From Bacteroidota bacterium (GTDB lineage: Bacteria > Bacteroidota > Bacteroidia > Chitinophagales > UBA10324): a stretch of DNA of 56,379 nucleotides. Shown here one piece after another: positions 1-6,294 of this stretch (its first letter is position 1; each line of letters begins with the position of its first letter). Under the pieces are notes generated by a model that was given only the letters and a program-made list of their open reading frames with translations, was not told the DNA's origin and made no database searches. The stretch covers positions 7,759-64,137 of the forward strand of contig JAFDYS010000029.1 in the NCBI GenBank assembly GCA_018267315.1, written 5' to 3'. Position numbers and translations under genes: made by a program.

Positions 1-192
1 CTCAATGGCTTCAGCGCGCATGCAGGACAATCCGATTTGCTGAATTGGTTTTCATCACTTGCTCCTTCAAAACCAAAAGTAATCGTGACACACGGTGAAG
101 ATGAGCAGCGAAAAACTTTGAGTGGTCTTCTGAAAAATAAATTCGGAGTGAAGACGGTGCTGCCGGAATTGAATCAGGTGATGGAGTTTTAA
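1..192 (+). CDS. MBL-fold RNA exonuclease, C-terminal fragment
   Basis: Only the last 63 codons are inside the window; the frame is open from base 1 and stops with TAA at 190-192. The fragment carries the pattern of the RMMBL segment that ends beta-CASP metallo-beta-lactamases: a GFSAHA histidine motif at the very start, then a short helix (QSDLLNWFSSL) and a VTHGEDEQ strand-turn. In this family (YSH1/CPSF73/RNase J relatives) the segment supplies metal-ligand and substrate residues for cleaving RNA. The catalytic HxHxDH motif would lie upstream of the window, so activity cannot be judged. It is convergent with the peroxidase gene starting at 1238. Confidence 0.75.
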   Translation, partial: LNGFSAHAGQSDLLNWFSSLAPSKPKVIVTHGEDEQRKTLSGLLKNKFGVKTVLPELNQVMEF

Positions 193-242
193 AATATTTC
201 GATGCCATTGCCGTTGTGTGGCTGCCGTCATACGCGAATCTC

Positions 243-1238
243 TTACTCATCAGTCAATGCTTTCAGGAAATTTACCAAATCCTTTTTTTCACTCTCGGTC
301 AGCCCCAATGGCTTGATGAGCCCGCTCTTGTTAGGATTGGCTTTCCCGCCGGAATTATAATGCTCAACTACAGCTTCCAGCGTAGCTATTGAACCGTCAT
401 GCATGTAGGGCGGAGTGAGCGCCACATTTCTCAATGAGGGCACCTTGAATTTACCGTTATCATGCGGATCAAGCGTGATACGGGCGCGGCCGCTGTCTGT
501 ATAGATTTCATACAATCCATTATTTCTAAAACTGTAGTCGGTGAAATTGTATTCACCATGGCAGTGAAAACATTCACCGCGTTCACCAAAAAAAATGCTC
601 TTTCCGTTTAGCTCTGATGGCGTAAGAGCCGAAGAATCCTTGTCATAGAGAAAGCGGTCATACCTCGACTTGCCGGTAAACAAAGTCCTTTCATAACAGG
701 CAATGGCACGCGTGAATGAATAAACGGTCGGTTCCTGGTCATAGGCCTTCTGAAACATGTCCGGGTACACCGCATGCTTTTTCAGTCGTTCCACCACCAG
801 GTTCACATCATAATCCATTTCATGCGGGTTCGATATGGGCGCCAGCACCTGCTGCTCGAGCGTAGGTACGCCGCCATCCCAAAACAAGTAAGGTTGATAT
901 GCCACATTCAAAATGGTCATGGCATTACGGATGGTCTTTTGACTGTCGATGCCTGTACTCAAGGCGAGCACATCAGTCATTTTATGTTCGGGAAGGTGAC
1001 AGCTTCCACAGGCAACGGTGCTGTCGCGCGAAAGAATGGGATCGAAGAATAGCATCTTTCCCAGGTCAATCCGGTTCTGCGTCGGCAAATTATCAGAAGG
1101 AATATTGGGATAAGGAAATCCCACAGGAATAGATAACTCCATGACGGCATCACCCGGGTCTGCATCTTCCTTTTTGCATGCCCACTGTTGTATCAACACA
1201 GTGCCTAATACAGCAACAAACAGAAATCGTTTTACCAT
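243..1238 (-). CDS. Diheme cytochrome c peroxidase / MauG family (MbnH-like)
   Basis: 331 residues. The N-terminus is a lipoprotein signal ending at Cys21 (QQWAC), so the protein is probably anchored in the periplasm or outer membrane. Two c-type heme sites are visible: CGSCH at residues 77-81 and CFHCH at 223-227, the spacing of bacterial diheme peroxidases and MauG. The family either reduces H2O2 or, in the MauG/MbnH branch, oxidises tryptophan in a partner protein through a bis-Fe(IV) state. The next gene upstream on the same strand (1351-2106) is MbnP-like, the known partner of MbnH, so the MbnH role is favoured over plain peroxidase (inference from context). A terminator-like hairpin separates the two genes, so coupling may be by partial read-through. 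Confidence 0.88.
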   Translation of the reverse strand: MVKRFLFVAVLGTVLIQQWACKKEDADPGDAVMELSIPVGFPYPNIPSDNLPTQNRIDLGKMLFFDPILSRDSTVACGSCHLPEHKMTDVLALSTGIDSQKTIRNAMTILNVAYQPYLFWDGGVPTLEQQVLAPISNPHEMDYDVNLVVERLKKHAVYPDMFQKAYDQEPTVYSFTRAIACYERTLFTGKSRYDRFLYDKDSSALTPSELNGKSIFFGERGECFHCHGEYNFTDYSFRNNGLYEIYTDSGRARITLDPHDNGKFKVPSLRNVALTPPYMHDGSIATLEAVVEHYNSGGKANPNKSGLIKPLGLTESEKKDLVNFLKALTDE

Positions 1239-1294
1239 GAAGAGGAATCCCTTTTTAGTGCAACACCTTCCGGCTTACACGAAACTATTGTTAA

Positions 1295-1338
1295 TTATAA
1301 AAAAGCCGGGCTGATTCGTTGCCACGCATCAGCCCGGG
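1295..1338 (-). terminator. Intrinsic terminator-like hairpin between MbnP-like and peroxidase genes
   Basis: A perfect 10-bp stem, CCGGGCTGAT (1306-1315) with ATCAGCCCGG (1328-1337) and a 12-nt loop, is followed on the minus strand by a U-rich tract (bases 1305 down to 1295). It lies just after the stop of the MbnP-like gene and about 60 bp before the ATG of the peroxidase gene. It could end the upstream transcript or attenuate read-through into the peroxidase. Confidence 0.8.
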
Positions 1339-1350
1339 ATCATTAATCAA

Positions 1351-2106
1351 TTATTCCGGCATCACTGAAAACGCACTCTGCCAGTTGTCGGCAATTTTTT
1401 CCGCCAGCGGCATGTTGTTGAAAGTATGGGTTTCGTTTTCGGTGCGCATCTCCACGTTCGATAAGGCCTTCAGCAGATCAAATTCCAGCGCCAGTTCTGC
1501 ATCTGCTCCTGATTTCACTTCAAAAGCAGAAGTGGAAAAGTCAATGGTCCTCTTGAGTTCATCCATACCCACATGGTAGAAGTACTCAAAATCCGGCGAA
1601 CCGTCAGCGTTAAGCGTGGTATCAACATACCCTTCAATCTTCATGAAGATGTAGCCGCTGTTCCAGTCCCAGTGAATACCGGGGCTTTGAATGGACAACG
1701 GGTTGTCCGCAGGATAAATGGTCGGATCCGTATGATTGGTTGCGGAATCAAGACCCACCAGGAAACGGAATCCCTTATAGCTACCGGATGGAACTTCTCC
1801 GAGTTCATATTGATGAGCTGCAGGACTGGCCAGCAATACCACGCCGCTCAACGGAACCTCTTCCCCACTTTCTTTAATCAATACAAAGTTGGAGAGATAA
1901 TACCTGAAATCGGACAGATTGAATTGTCTTCCACTGCCATCATGATAGGTGATGCCATATGCGGCCTCATCCGTGCCAACCATGCTATGCAGGTGAAGCG
2001 ATATTTTTTCTGTGGTGGGTCCGGTTTCTTCGTCTTTATTACATCCGACGAAAGAAGCGGAAGCGAAAACCATCAGAGCTATAAACAGAAAATGAAATTT
2101 TTTCAT
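1351..2106 (-). CDS. MbnP-like copper-binding lipoprotein
   Basis: 251 residues with a lipoprotein signal ending FVGC (Cys22). The mature part shows the pattern of MbnP family proteins: a first strand LHLHSMVG, a segment DFRYYLSNFVLI, and the hallmark IHWDWNSGYIFMKIEG near the middle. In methanotrophs MbnP binds copper and one of its tryptophans is oxidised to kynurenine by the diheme enzyme MbnH, encoded here by the next gene. The Trp-rich hallmark is an obvious candidate for that chemistry, but which residue is modified cannot be read from sequence. The start is the ATG at 2106; a TGAT-N4-GTCA motif lies about 45 bp upstream. No methanobactin genes are present, so the pair probably serves general copper or oxidative chemistry. 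Confidence 0.8.
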   Translation of the reverse strand: MKKFHFLFIALMVFASASFVGCNKDEETGPTTEKISLHLHSMVGTDEAAYGITYHDGSGRQFNLSDFRYYLSNFVLIKESGEEVPLSGVVLLASPAAHQYELGEVPSGSYKGFRFLVGLDSATNHTDPTIYPADNPLSIQSPGIHWDWNSGYIFMKIEGYVDTTLNADGSPDFEYFYHVGMDELKRTIDFSTSAFEVKSGADAELALEFDLLKALSNVEMRTENETHTFNNMPLAEKIADNWQSAFSVMPE

Positions 2107-2149
2107 TGGATTAGTATTGATAAGTGAATGAATAAAATAGTGAACGCCG

Positions 2150-2161
2150 TGATGTCTGTCA
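2150..2161. promoter_or_regulatory. Crp/Fnr-like operator motif (TGATGTCTGTCA)
   Basis: A 12-bp motif with TGA...TCA dyad ends, located 44 bp upstream of the MbnP-like ATG. The same TGAT-N4-GTCA pattern recurs at 21639, 23920 and 26167, with a one-base variant at 11250. No matching -7 element was found at the expected distance here. Confidence 0.35.
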
Positions 2162-2185
2162 CTGACAGATCACTGCAAATGGTGC

Positions 2186-2207
2186 TTAAAAACCGGACAA
2201 GATCCGG
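2186..2207 (-). terminator. Short terminator-like hairpin after the small Cys-motif gene
   Basis: On the minus strand CCGGA, a five-base loop and TCCGG (2207 down to 2193) are followed by TTTTT. It sits immediately after the stop codon at 2216. The stem is only 5 bp, so this is a weak candidate. Confidence 0.4.
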
Positions 2208-2215
2208 AACGGCTT

Positions 2216-2584
2216 TCAGCCTCGCGGCGGATGAAAGATTCCGTGGCTGACTTCTGCAACGTCGGGTGTAACGCAGATACTGAGTAATTCAAAAGTGACT
2301 TCTGCAATATCCGGTCTGCAGGAAATTGTATGAAAGTAAAGCGGATTGAAGCCCGGCTTTGTTTTTAGCGGTACGGCCGGATTCTGTTCATTCTTCTCCT
2401 CCTGCTCCAGTTCCTTCCTCAACTGGCACTTGCCCTCGCAATGCAGCGATGGCTTCTCTTTATTGATACAAAGAACCTGGCTGTAATAATCTTTTTCCAA
2501 CTCATAATGGAGGAGTAGAATGGATTGTGCCAGCATTCCGGATGCAAGTGAAAGGACCGTTATAGCGATGACCAACCTCTTCAT
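2216..2584 (-). CDS. Small exported protein with CxGKC motif, unknown function
   Basis: 122 residues. The first ~25 residues form a hydrophobic signal or anchor. The middle holds LCINKEKPSLHCEGKCQLRKEL, that is a Cys, then CEGKC followed by a charged helix. Proteins of this size with a CxGKC motif are frequent uncharacterised genes of Bacteroidota, often near metal or copper genes (family knowledge, not checked here). The gene precedes the MbnP/MbnH-like pair on the same strand with a 109-bp gap, consistent with a metal-related role, but the function is unknown. The start ATG at 2584 gives a good signal sequence. Confidence 0.65.
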   Translation of the reverse strand: MKRLVIAITVLSLASGMLAQSILLLHYELEKDYYSQVLCINKEKPSLHCEGKCQLRKELEQEEKNEQNPAVPLKTKPGFNPLYFHTISCRPDIAEVTFELLSICVTPDVAEVSHGIFHPPRG

Positions 2585-2751
2585 GAAGTGGGTAAAAGTA
2601 TATCATGGCTGTGTATGTGCAAACGACATTGGTCATGCTCGCGGCACGGTTAAGGGCTTGGGCATCACGCAAACAGGTTTATATGTAGCCGAGGCGACAT
2701 TTATCAGGCAGTAAAAACTCACTACGTTTATGTGTCAAAGAAAAAGATGAG

Positions 2752-3144
2752 ATGACGCACGCAACCATGATCAAAATAGCATCGGCATGTGCCTGGATGC
2801 AGGGAATCGGGTTCGGACTTCCGTGTATTTACGGCATCTGGCACCTGGCGAAAAGGAAATCCATTGCCACCTTCCTGGGATTTCCGACTTACGGACACGG
2901 ACCCTTTGAACGAATCGGCGTAACCACGACAGTACCCCTGCTTACAGCATTTCTTCTGGTGTGCGCTTGGGAATGTGTTTGCGGATGGGGATTATGGAAT
3001 AGCAATAAAGGCAGTGCCGTTGTCTCCTTTGCCATACTCCCTGTTGAAATTCTTTTTTATGCCGGCTTTGCGCTCCCGTTCGGGCCGCCGGTGATGATTC
3101 TCCGCATCGTGCTGTTGGTGATTGCATGGGTGGCACTGCGATGA
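2752..3144 (+). CDS. Small integral membrane protein, unknown
   Basis: 130 residues, mostly hydrophobic, with about four predicted membrane spans: around residues 8-28, 58-80, 85-105 and 110-128. A polar stretch FPTYGHGPFERIG lies between spans one and two. No enzyme motif was recognised. The ATG at 2752 follows an AAAAAGATGAG leader; a second in-frame ATG at 2767 is also possible. It stands alone between minus-strand genes. Confidence 0.55.
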   Translation: MTHATMIKIASACAWMQGIGFGLPCIYGIWHLAKRKSIATFLGFPTYGHGPFERIGVTTTVPLLTAFLLVCAWECVCGWGLWNSNKGSAVVSFAILPVEILFYAGFALPFGPPVMILRIVLLVIAWVALR

Positions 3145-3207
3145 TTGGATGTGCGTGAATGAGAAATTCTTGAAAAGGCACGAGTGGATTCTCACGCCAG
3201 AATGAGC

Positions 3208-4080
3208 CTACTTCAGATAAATCGCTTTGCCAGGAATGACGTTTCTAACTCCGCCCACCGGATTCTCAACATCGCCATCGTAACGAGGAATTAAATGAAT
3301 ATGTGCGTGAGAAATAGTTTGCCCTGCACTCGAATTCACATTTATTCCAACATTGTATCCATGTGGATGAAATTTTTCATTTAGAATTTCCTTGACTTGA
3401 TTAAGCATAAAGATGCATGCCGATTGATCTCGAAAAGTCAAATCGAAAAAGTTTGCACAATGTCTCTTTGGAATAATCAGAGCGTGTCCTTCACTAACCG
3501 GGTACTTGTCATAGATTGCATACGCCGTTGCAGATTCAACAATCAATTCCCGATCTGAATTGGGATTACAAAAGGGACAATTTGAATTGTCCTTGTGAGT
3601 TATTTGATTGAAATGCCTGTACTCATATATTTCACAAGATTCATTCTTGAAAATGGACTTATAGCCAAGTTTCACATTGCACTGGTAAGTTGGCTTCTGA
3701 TGAACCTTATGCATTCTGAATCCTTCAAATCGCAAATCTCTTCTGACTGCGAAGAATGCTTTTCCTGCAGGCTTAAGCAATTTCGAAATATTCATAAGAA
3801 CATTCGCTTGTTCTTCCTGCATCAAAACATTGAGCACGTAAAAGCAAACTATCGTGTCAAATTTTCGAGTTGGGTATTTTGGAAAGTAATGCGGATCATA
3901 ACCAGTTATGCGAAAATCCCTCTTACTTAGCAATTCAACGTCAGTTCCTAAGCCACATCCAAAGTCCAGAATATCGCCTGTCAGTAATTTCTTGTCCAAA
4001 AGATATTTTGCCGGAAAAGAGAGAGCTGTTCTTTCTTTCGCCGTAAGATGACTGTATGCATTACTCTTTAGATTTTCCAC
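3208..4080 (-). CDS. Fusion: SAM-dependent methyltransferase + HIT-family hydrolase
   Basis: 290 residues in two domains. Residues ~1-150 form a class I methyltransferase: motif I is DFGCGLGTDVELL, followed by GYDPHYF (ribose-binding acidic strand) and FDTIVCFYVLNVL (motif IV region). Residues ~165-290 form a HIT domain: a CPFC zinc-type pair, IIPKRHCANFFDL, and the histidine triad HAHIHLIPR. HIT enzymes hydrolyse nucleotide-phosphate bonds (AMP-lysine, adenylylated ends, Ap4A and similar). The start is probably GTG at 4080, which overlaps the stop of the upstream HNH gene by 13 bp, so the two are likely translationally coupled. The pair is visibly AT-richer than its neighbours, which suggests acquisition. 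A nucleic-acid modification or defence role is plausible but unproven. Confidence 0.8.
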   Translation of the reverse strand: MENLKSNAYSHLTAKERTALSFPAKYLLDKKLLTGDILDFGCGLGTDVELLSKRDFRITGYDPHYFPKYPTRKFDTIVCFYVLNVLMQEEQANVLMNISKLLKPAGKAFFAVRRDLRFEGFRMHKVHQKPTYQCNVKLGYKSIFKNESCEIYEYRHFNQITHKDNSNCPFCNPNSDRELIVESATAYAIYDKYPVSEGHALIIPKRHCANFFDLTFRDQSACIFMLNQVKEILNEKFHPHGYNVGINVNSSAGQTISHAHIHLIPRYDGDVENPVGGVRNVIPGKAIYLK

Positions 4081-5201
4081 TCTTCGTAACCTCTGGTTGT
4101 AATAAGGTAATTACAGCTTTCCTTAATTCGGTTAATTGCCCTCGCCTGCCAACCTTGGAATACATCAGCACCCAGCAGCGAAGTCTTTATCTCCTTGCCA
4201 AATCTATCCTGCTGGTGCTGATTCATTAATTCCCAGTAGTGAACAATTAATCCTTTTTGTTTTTCAATCAATGCTACCGCAGGAATTTTGTTTCTTTTCT
4301 GATTATTAATTGTCGCTTGCGCAGGTAATAAATTCCATAGATCGTTGTTCTTCCAGATTGAAAATGGAATCAAATGATCAACATCAAAAGATTCAATTGG
4401 TTTCCCAGTCCAGACACAATGGACTTTTCCTTCGTTTGTAAGAATATTGTTGTAGAGCTTTTTTGATTCTTCAACATCTCTTTGTGTAATTGGGCTTTTT
4501 AAAACTTCATTCAAAACTTTGTCAACTGATAACCGATTGCCAGAAGCGGCAACTGAAAATTCTGCCCACTTAAATAAGATGGAATCTTTTCCGTTTACGA
4601 AGCTTCCGAATAATCGAAGTGCATCATAATATTCTATTGGAATTGAAAAAGATCCAAAGTTGTCAATAAGAAATTGGAGATCAATTCTATCAGCTCGTGA
4701 CGGATTTTTACCTCTTGATTCAAGATGGAATATTGAATAAAAATTGTTACTGACGGATCGTCCTATATATTTCATTGGCATTGTTGTAATCGTCTGCTTC
4801 AATTGTCTTGCCAGTTCGGTGAACTCATTTGCTAGATGTGATGGAATCCCTTCGTTTTTGAGATCTGAATAAAAAGCAGAATAGCCACCGATGGTAATAT
4901 ATCCTTGAATAAGGTTTTTGAATTGTTCTTCAAAGGATAGATTCACCTCGCCATTTATCTGGGGTATGCTTGTTGCCGACGCAAGAATTGGGTAGTAATA
5001 CAACAACCACTTTTCAATTAATAACCCTGTTGGAAAATGAGCCCTTGAGTCTTTGATGGAAATGTAGGGCGAGTTATCTTGAATAATGTCAATCATTCCT
5101 CGAAGCAAAGCAAACTTGTATGTTGTCGATTTGCTGTCTCGCTCGATAATCTTGCTAAGATTGAGGAATACTTCATTCACATCTGCAATATTAAGAATCA
5201 T
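4068..5201 (-). CDS. HNH endonuclease-domain protein
   Basis: About 377 residues from the ATG at 5201. The C-terminal third has an HNH signature: CVWTGKPIESFDVDHLIPFS, then WKNNDLWNLLPA and a final N-x3-RNKIP, that is the D-H...N...N/K pattern of beta-beta-alpha metal nucleases. The N-terminal ~250 residues are helical with no recognised domain. An earlier in-frame ATG at 5252 would add 17 residues, but they are translated from a dispersed hairpin repeat, so 5201 is preferred. The stop overlaps the start of the methyltransferase-HIT gene. HNH proteins act in restriction, homing or mobile elements; a nucleic-acid target is likely and specificity is unknown. Confidence 0.75.
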   Translation of the reverse strand: MILNIADVNEVFLNLSKIIERDSKSTTYKFALLRGMIDIIQDNSPYISIKDSRAHFPTGLLIEKWLLYYYPILASATSIPQINGEVNLSFEEQFKNLIQGYITIGGYSAFYSDLKNEGIPSHLANEFTELARQLKQTITTMPMKYIGRSVSNNFYSIFHLESRGKNPSRADRIDLQFLIDNFGSFSIPIEYYDALRLFGSFVNGKDSILFKWAEFSVAASGNRLSVDKVLNEVLKSPITQRDVEESKKLYNNILTNEGKVHCVWTGKPIESFDVDHLIPFSIWKNNDLWNLLPAQATINNQKRNKIPAVALIEKQKGLIVHYWELMNQHQQDRFGKEIKTSLLGADVFQGWQARAINRIKESCNYLITTRGYEEWKI

Positions 5202-5216
5202 GAAGCAGTCAGGAAT

Positions 5217-5286
5217 CCCCCATCTCGTCCGCGTTTGTAACGCGGATGCCATTTCTCAGCATTTGCAATGCGAAATTTTTATTACC
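5217..5286. repeat. Dispersed hairpin repeat, copy A
   Basis: About 70 bp, nearly identical to 6177-6246. It contains two small dyads: TCCGCG (5228-5233) with CGCGGA (5241-5246) around TTTGTAA, and GCATT (5259-5263) with AATGC (5267-5271). It ends about 16 bp upstream of the preferred HNH start. The size and hairpins resemble REP-type elements moved by Y1 transposases; one such transposase is encoded at 28386-28982, but a link is only inferred. Confidence 0.75.
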
Positions 5287-5413
5287 CCGCTGAGCCTCTT
5301 TATGCACGCCATGTGACATTGCGGGGACTTCAGTACGAGAACCCATTGCTCAGAATCGCACGGGCCCATGCTAGGGGCCTTGGATCGACTGCAGCAACAG
5401 CTCATTTTCGGCG

Positions 5414-5529
5414 TCACCCTGCAATATCCTTGATATGTTGTTGCATAAGCTTGTCAAAGAAATAACAAGCGATTAATCCAGCGGAGTAGCAGAGAATATC
5501 AAAAGGATCAAAGGTGCCGGAGGCAAATC
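5414..5529 (-). pseudogene. C-terminal remnant of a membrane protein gene
   Basis: Read on the minus strand this stretch encodes about 38 residues ending in TGA at 5414-5416, including GTFDPFDILCYSAGLIACYFFDKL. A G-T-F-D-P-x-D-I motif followed by a hydrophobic span resembles the C-terminus of small VanZ/DUF2809-like membrane proteins (recognition from memory). The frame runs at its 5' side straight into repeat copy B, and no start or body of such a gene follows. It is best read as a truncated gene with the repeat at the break point. Confidence 0.4.
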
Positions 5530-5552
5530 CCCATCTCGTCCGCGTTTGTAAC
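5529..5552. repeat. Dispersed hairpin repeat, copy B (truncated)
   Basis: 24 bp sharing the first part of copies A and C (CCATCTCGTCCGCGTTTGTA) and then diverging. Only the first half of the first hairpin is kept. It abuts the membrane-protein remnant at 5414-5529. Confidence 0.6.
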
Positions 5553-5685
5553 CCAGAGCCGATTTTACCTGTTAAAATATTTTCCCGGTTTCAGTGAGTG
5601 TCTTTCAATTCTGCATCGCAGAACTCATTTCATTCATGGCGATGCGAATCACCAATATCTTTTCAAAAATTGACAGGAAAAAAAA

Positions 5686-6132
5686 TCACGCGTTAGTTTT
5701 TTCGCGCACCGGCACTTTGATAAGCAGGACAACTGTAATTCCAAAAACCATGTGACCCAGAATACTTCCAATCATTACCAGCGCCATGCTTCCCTGCACC
5801 GGCGGCATCGGAAAAACCATTCCCATGAATGCAATCATCAGTTGGCCAAAGGCGAAAGCAATCAATCCAAAGATGATTCCCCTCATTAAGCTGTTACCAA
5901 TTTTTTTCAGCAACTTAAATAAGAAGAAGGTGTAAGCCAGTGCGAACACAATTCCAATCATGAAATGCATGAACCAGCCCACAGCCAGTGGTAACCCCAT
6001 CATCATGGAAAGCATTTCCGGCGGTAACATTTTCGGAAAACCCACCAGCGGAGTAACCATCGCAACGAGGGTAAAAATTGATGTGGCAATTATTCCGGCA
6101 ACAATAGAATTAAAAACCATTGGTCTCATGCG
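5686..6132 (-). CDS. Integral membrane protein, DUF6789-like, unknown function
   Basis: 148 residues from the ATG at 6132 (an ATG at 6123 is also possible; a GTG at 6177 would start in repeat DNA and is unlikely). Four hydrophobic spans are visible, rich in Met and Gly: FNSIVAGIIATSIFTLVAMV, a span through MHFMIGIVFALAYTFFLF, a third through GIIFGLIAFAFGQLM, and a fourth through LGHMVFGITVVLLI. The arrangement resembles small Bacteroidota membrane proteins annotated as DUF6789; this is recognition only. The tail KVPVREKTNA is basic. No partner gene is evident. Confidence 0.6.
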   Translation of the reverse strand, partial: RMRPMVFNSIVAGIIATSIFTLVAMVTPLVGFPKMLPPEMLSMMMGLPLAVGWFMHFMIGIVFALAYTFFLFKLLKKIGNSLMRGIIFGLIAFAFGQLMIAFMGMVFPMPPVQGSMALVMIGSILGHMVFGITVVLLIKVPVREKTNA

Positions 6133-6176
6133 TTCTGCAATATAGTTACTTTGAAAACACCAAATCAGTTGTTGCA

Positions 6177-6246
6177 CCCCCTCTCGTCCGCGTTTGTAAC
6201 GAGGATGCCATTTCTCAGCATTTACAATACGAAATTTTTCTATTTA
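6177..6246. repeat. Dispersed hairpin repeat, copy C
   Basis: About 70 bp matching copy A with a few differences; the first stem has CGAGGA instead of CGCGGA, and the second small dyad is altered at two bases (TTTACAATAC versus TTTGCAATGC). It lies 45 bp upstream of the membrane-protein start at 6132 and downstream of the sulfatase gene. Confidence 0.75.
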
Positions 6247-6294
6247 TACCCTTCGTTGGGGCAATCGTTCGACTGTGCCCCAATAGTCTCCTCC

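Larger units (their letters stand above)
5253..5685. other. Gene-poor stretch with repeats and a remnant
   Basis: 433 bp without an intact gene. It contains most of repeat A, a GC-rich dyad (CCCCGC near 5294 with GCGGGG near 5322), the gene remnant at 5414-5529 and repeat B. From 5553 to 5685 nothing further was recognised. Confidence 0.6.

Noticed and set aside
2520..2714. 64-codon + strand frame over the start of the small Cys-motif gene
   Set aside because: It overlaps a better supported gene with a signal peptide and carries no motif.
5202..5252. 17-codon N-terminal extension of the HNH protein
   Set aside because: The extension is the translation of hairpin repeat copy A, so the ATG at 5201 is more likely to be the true start.
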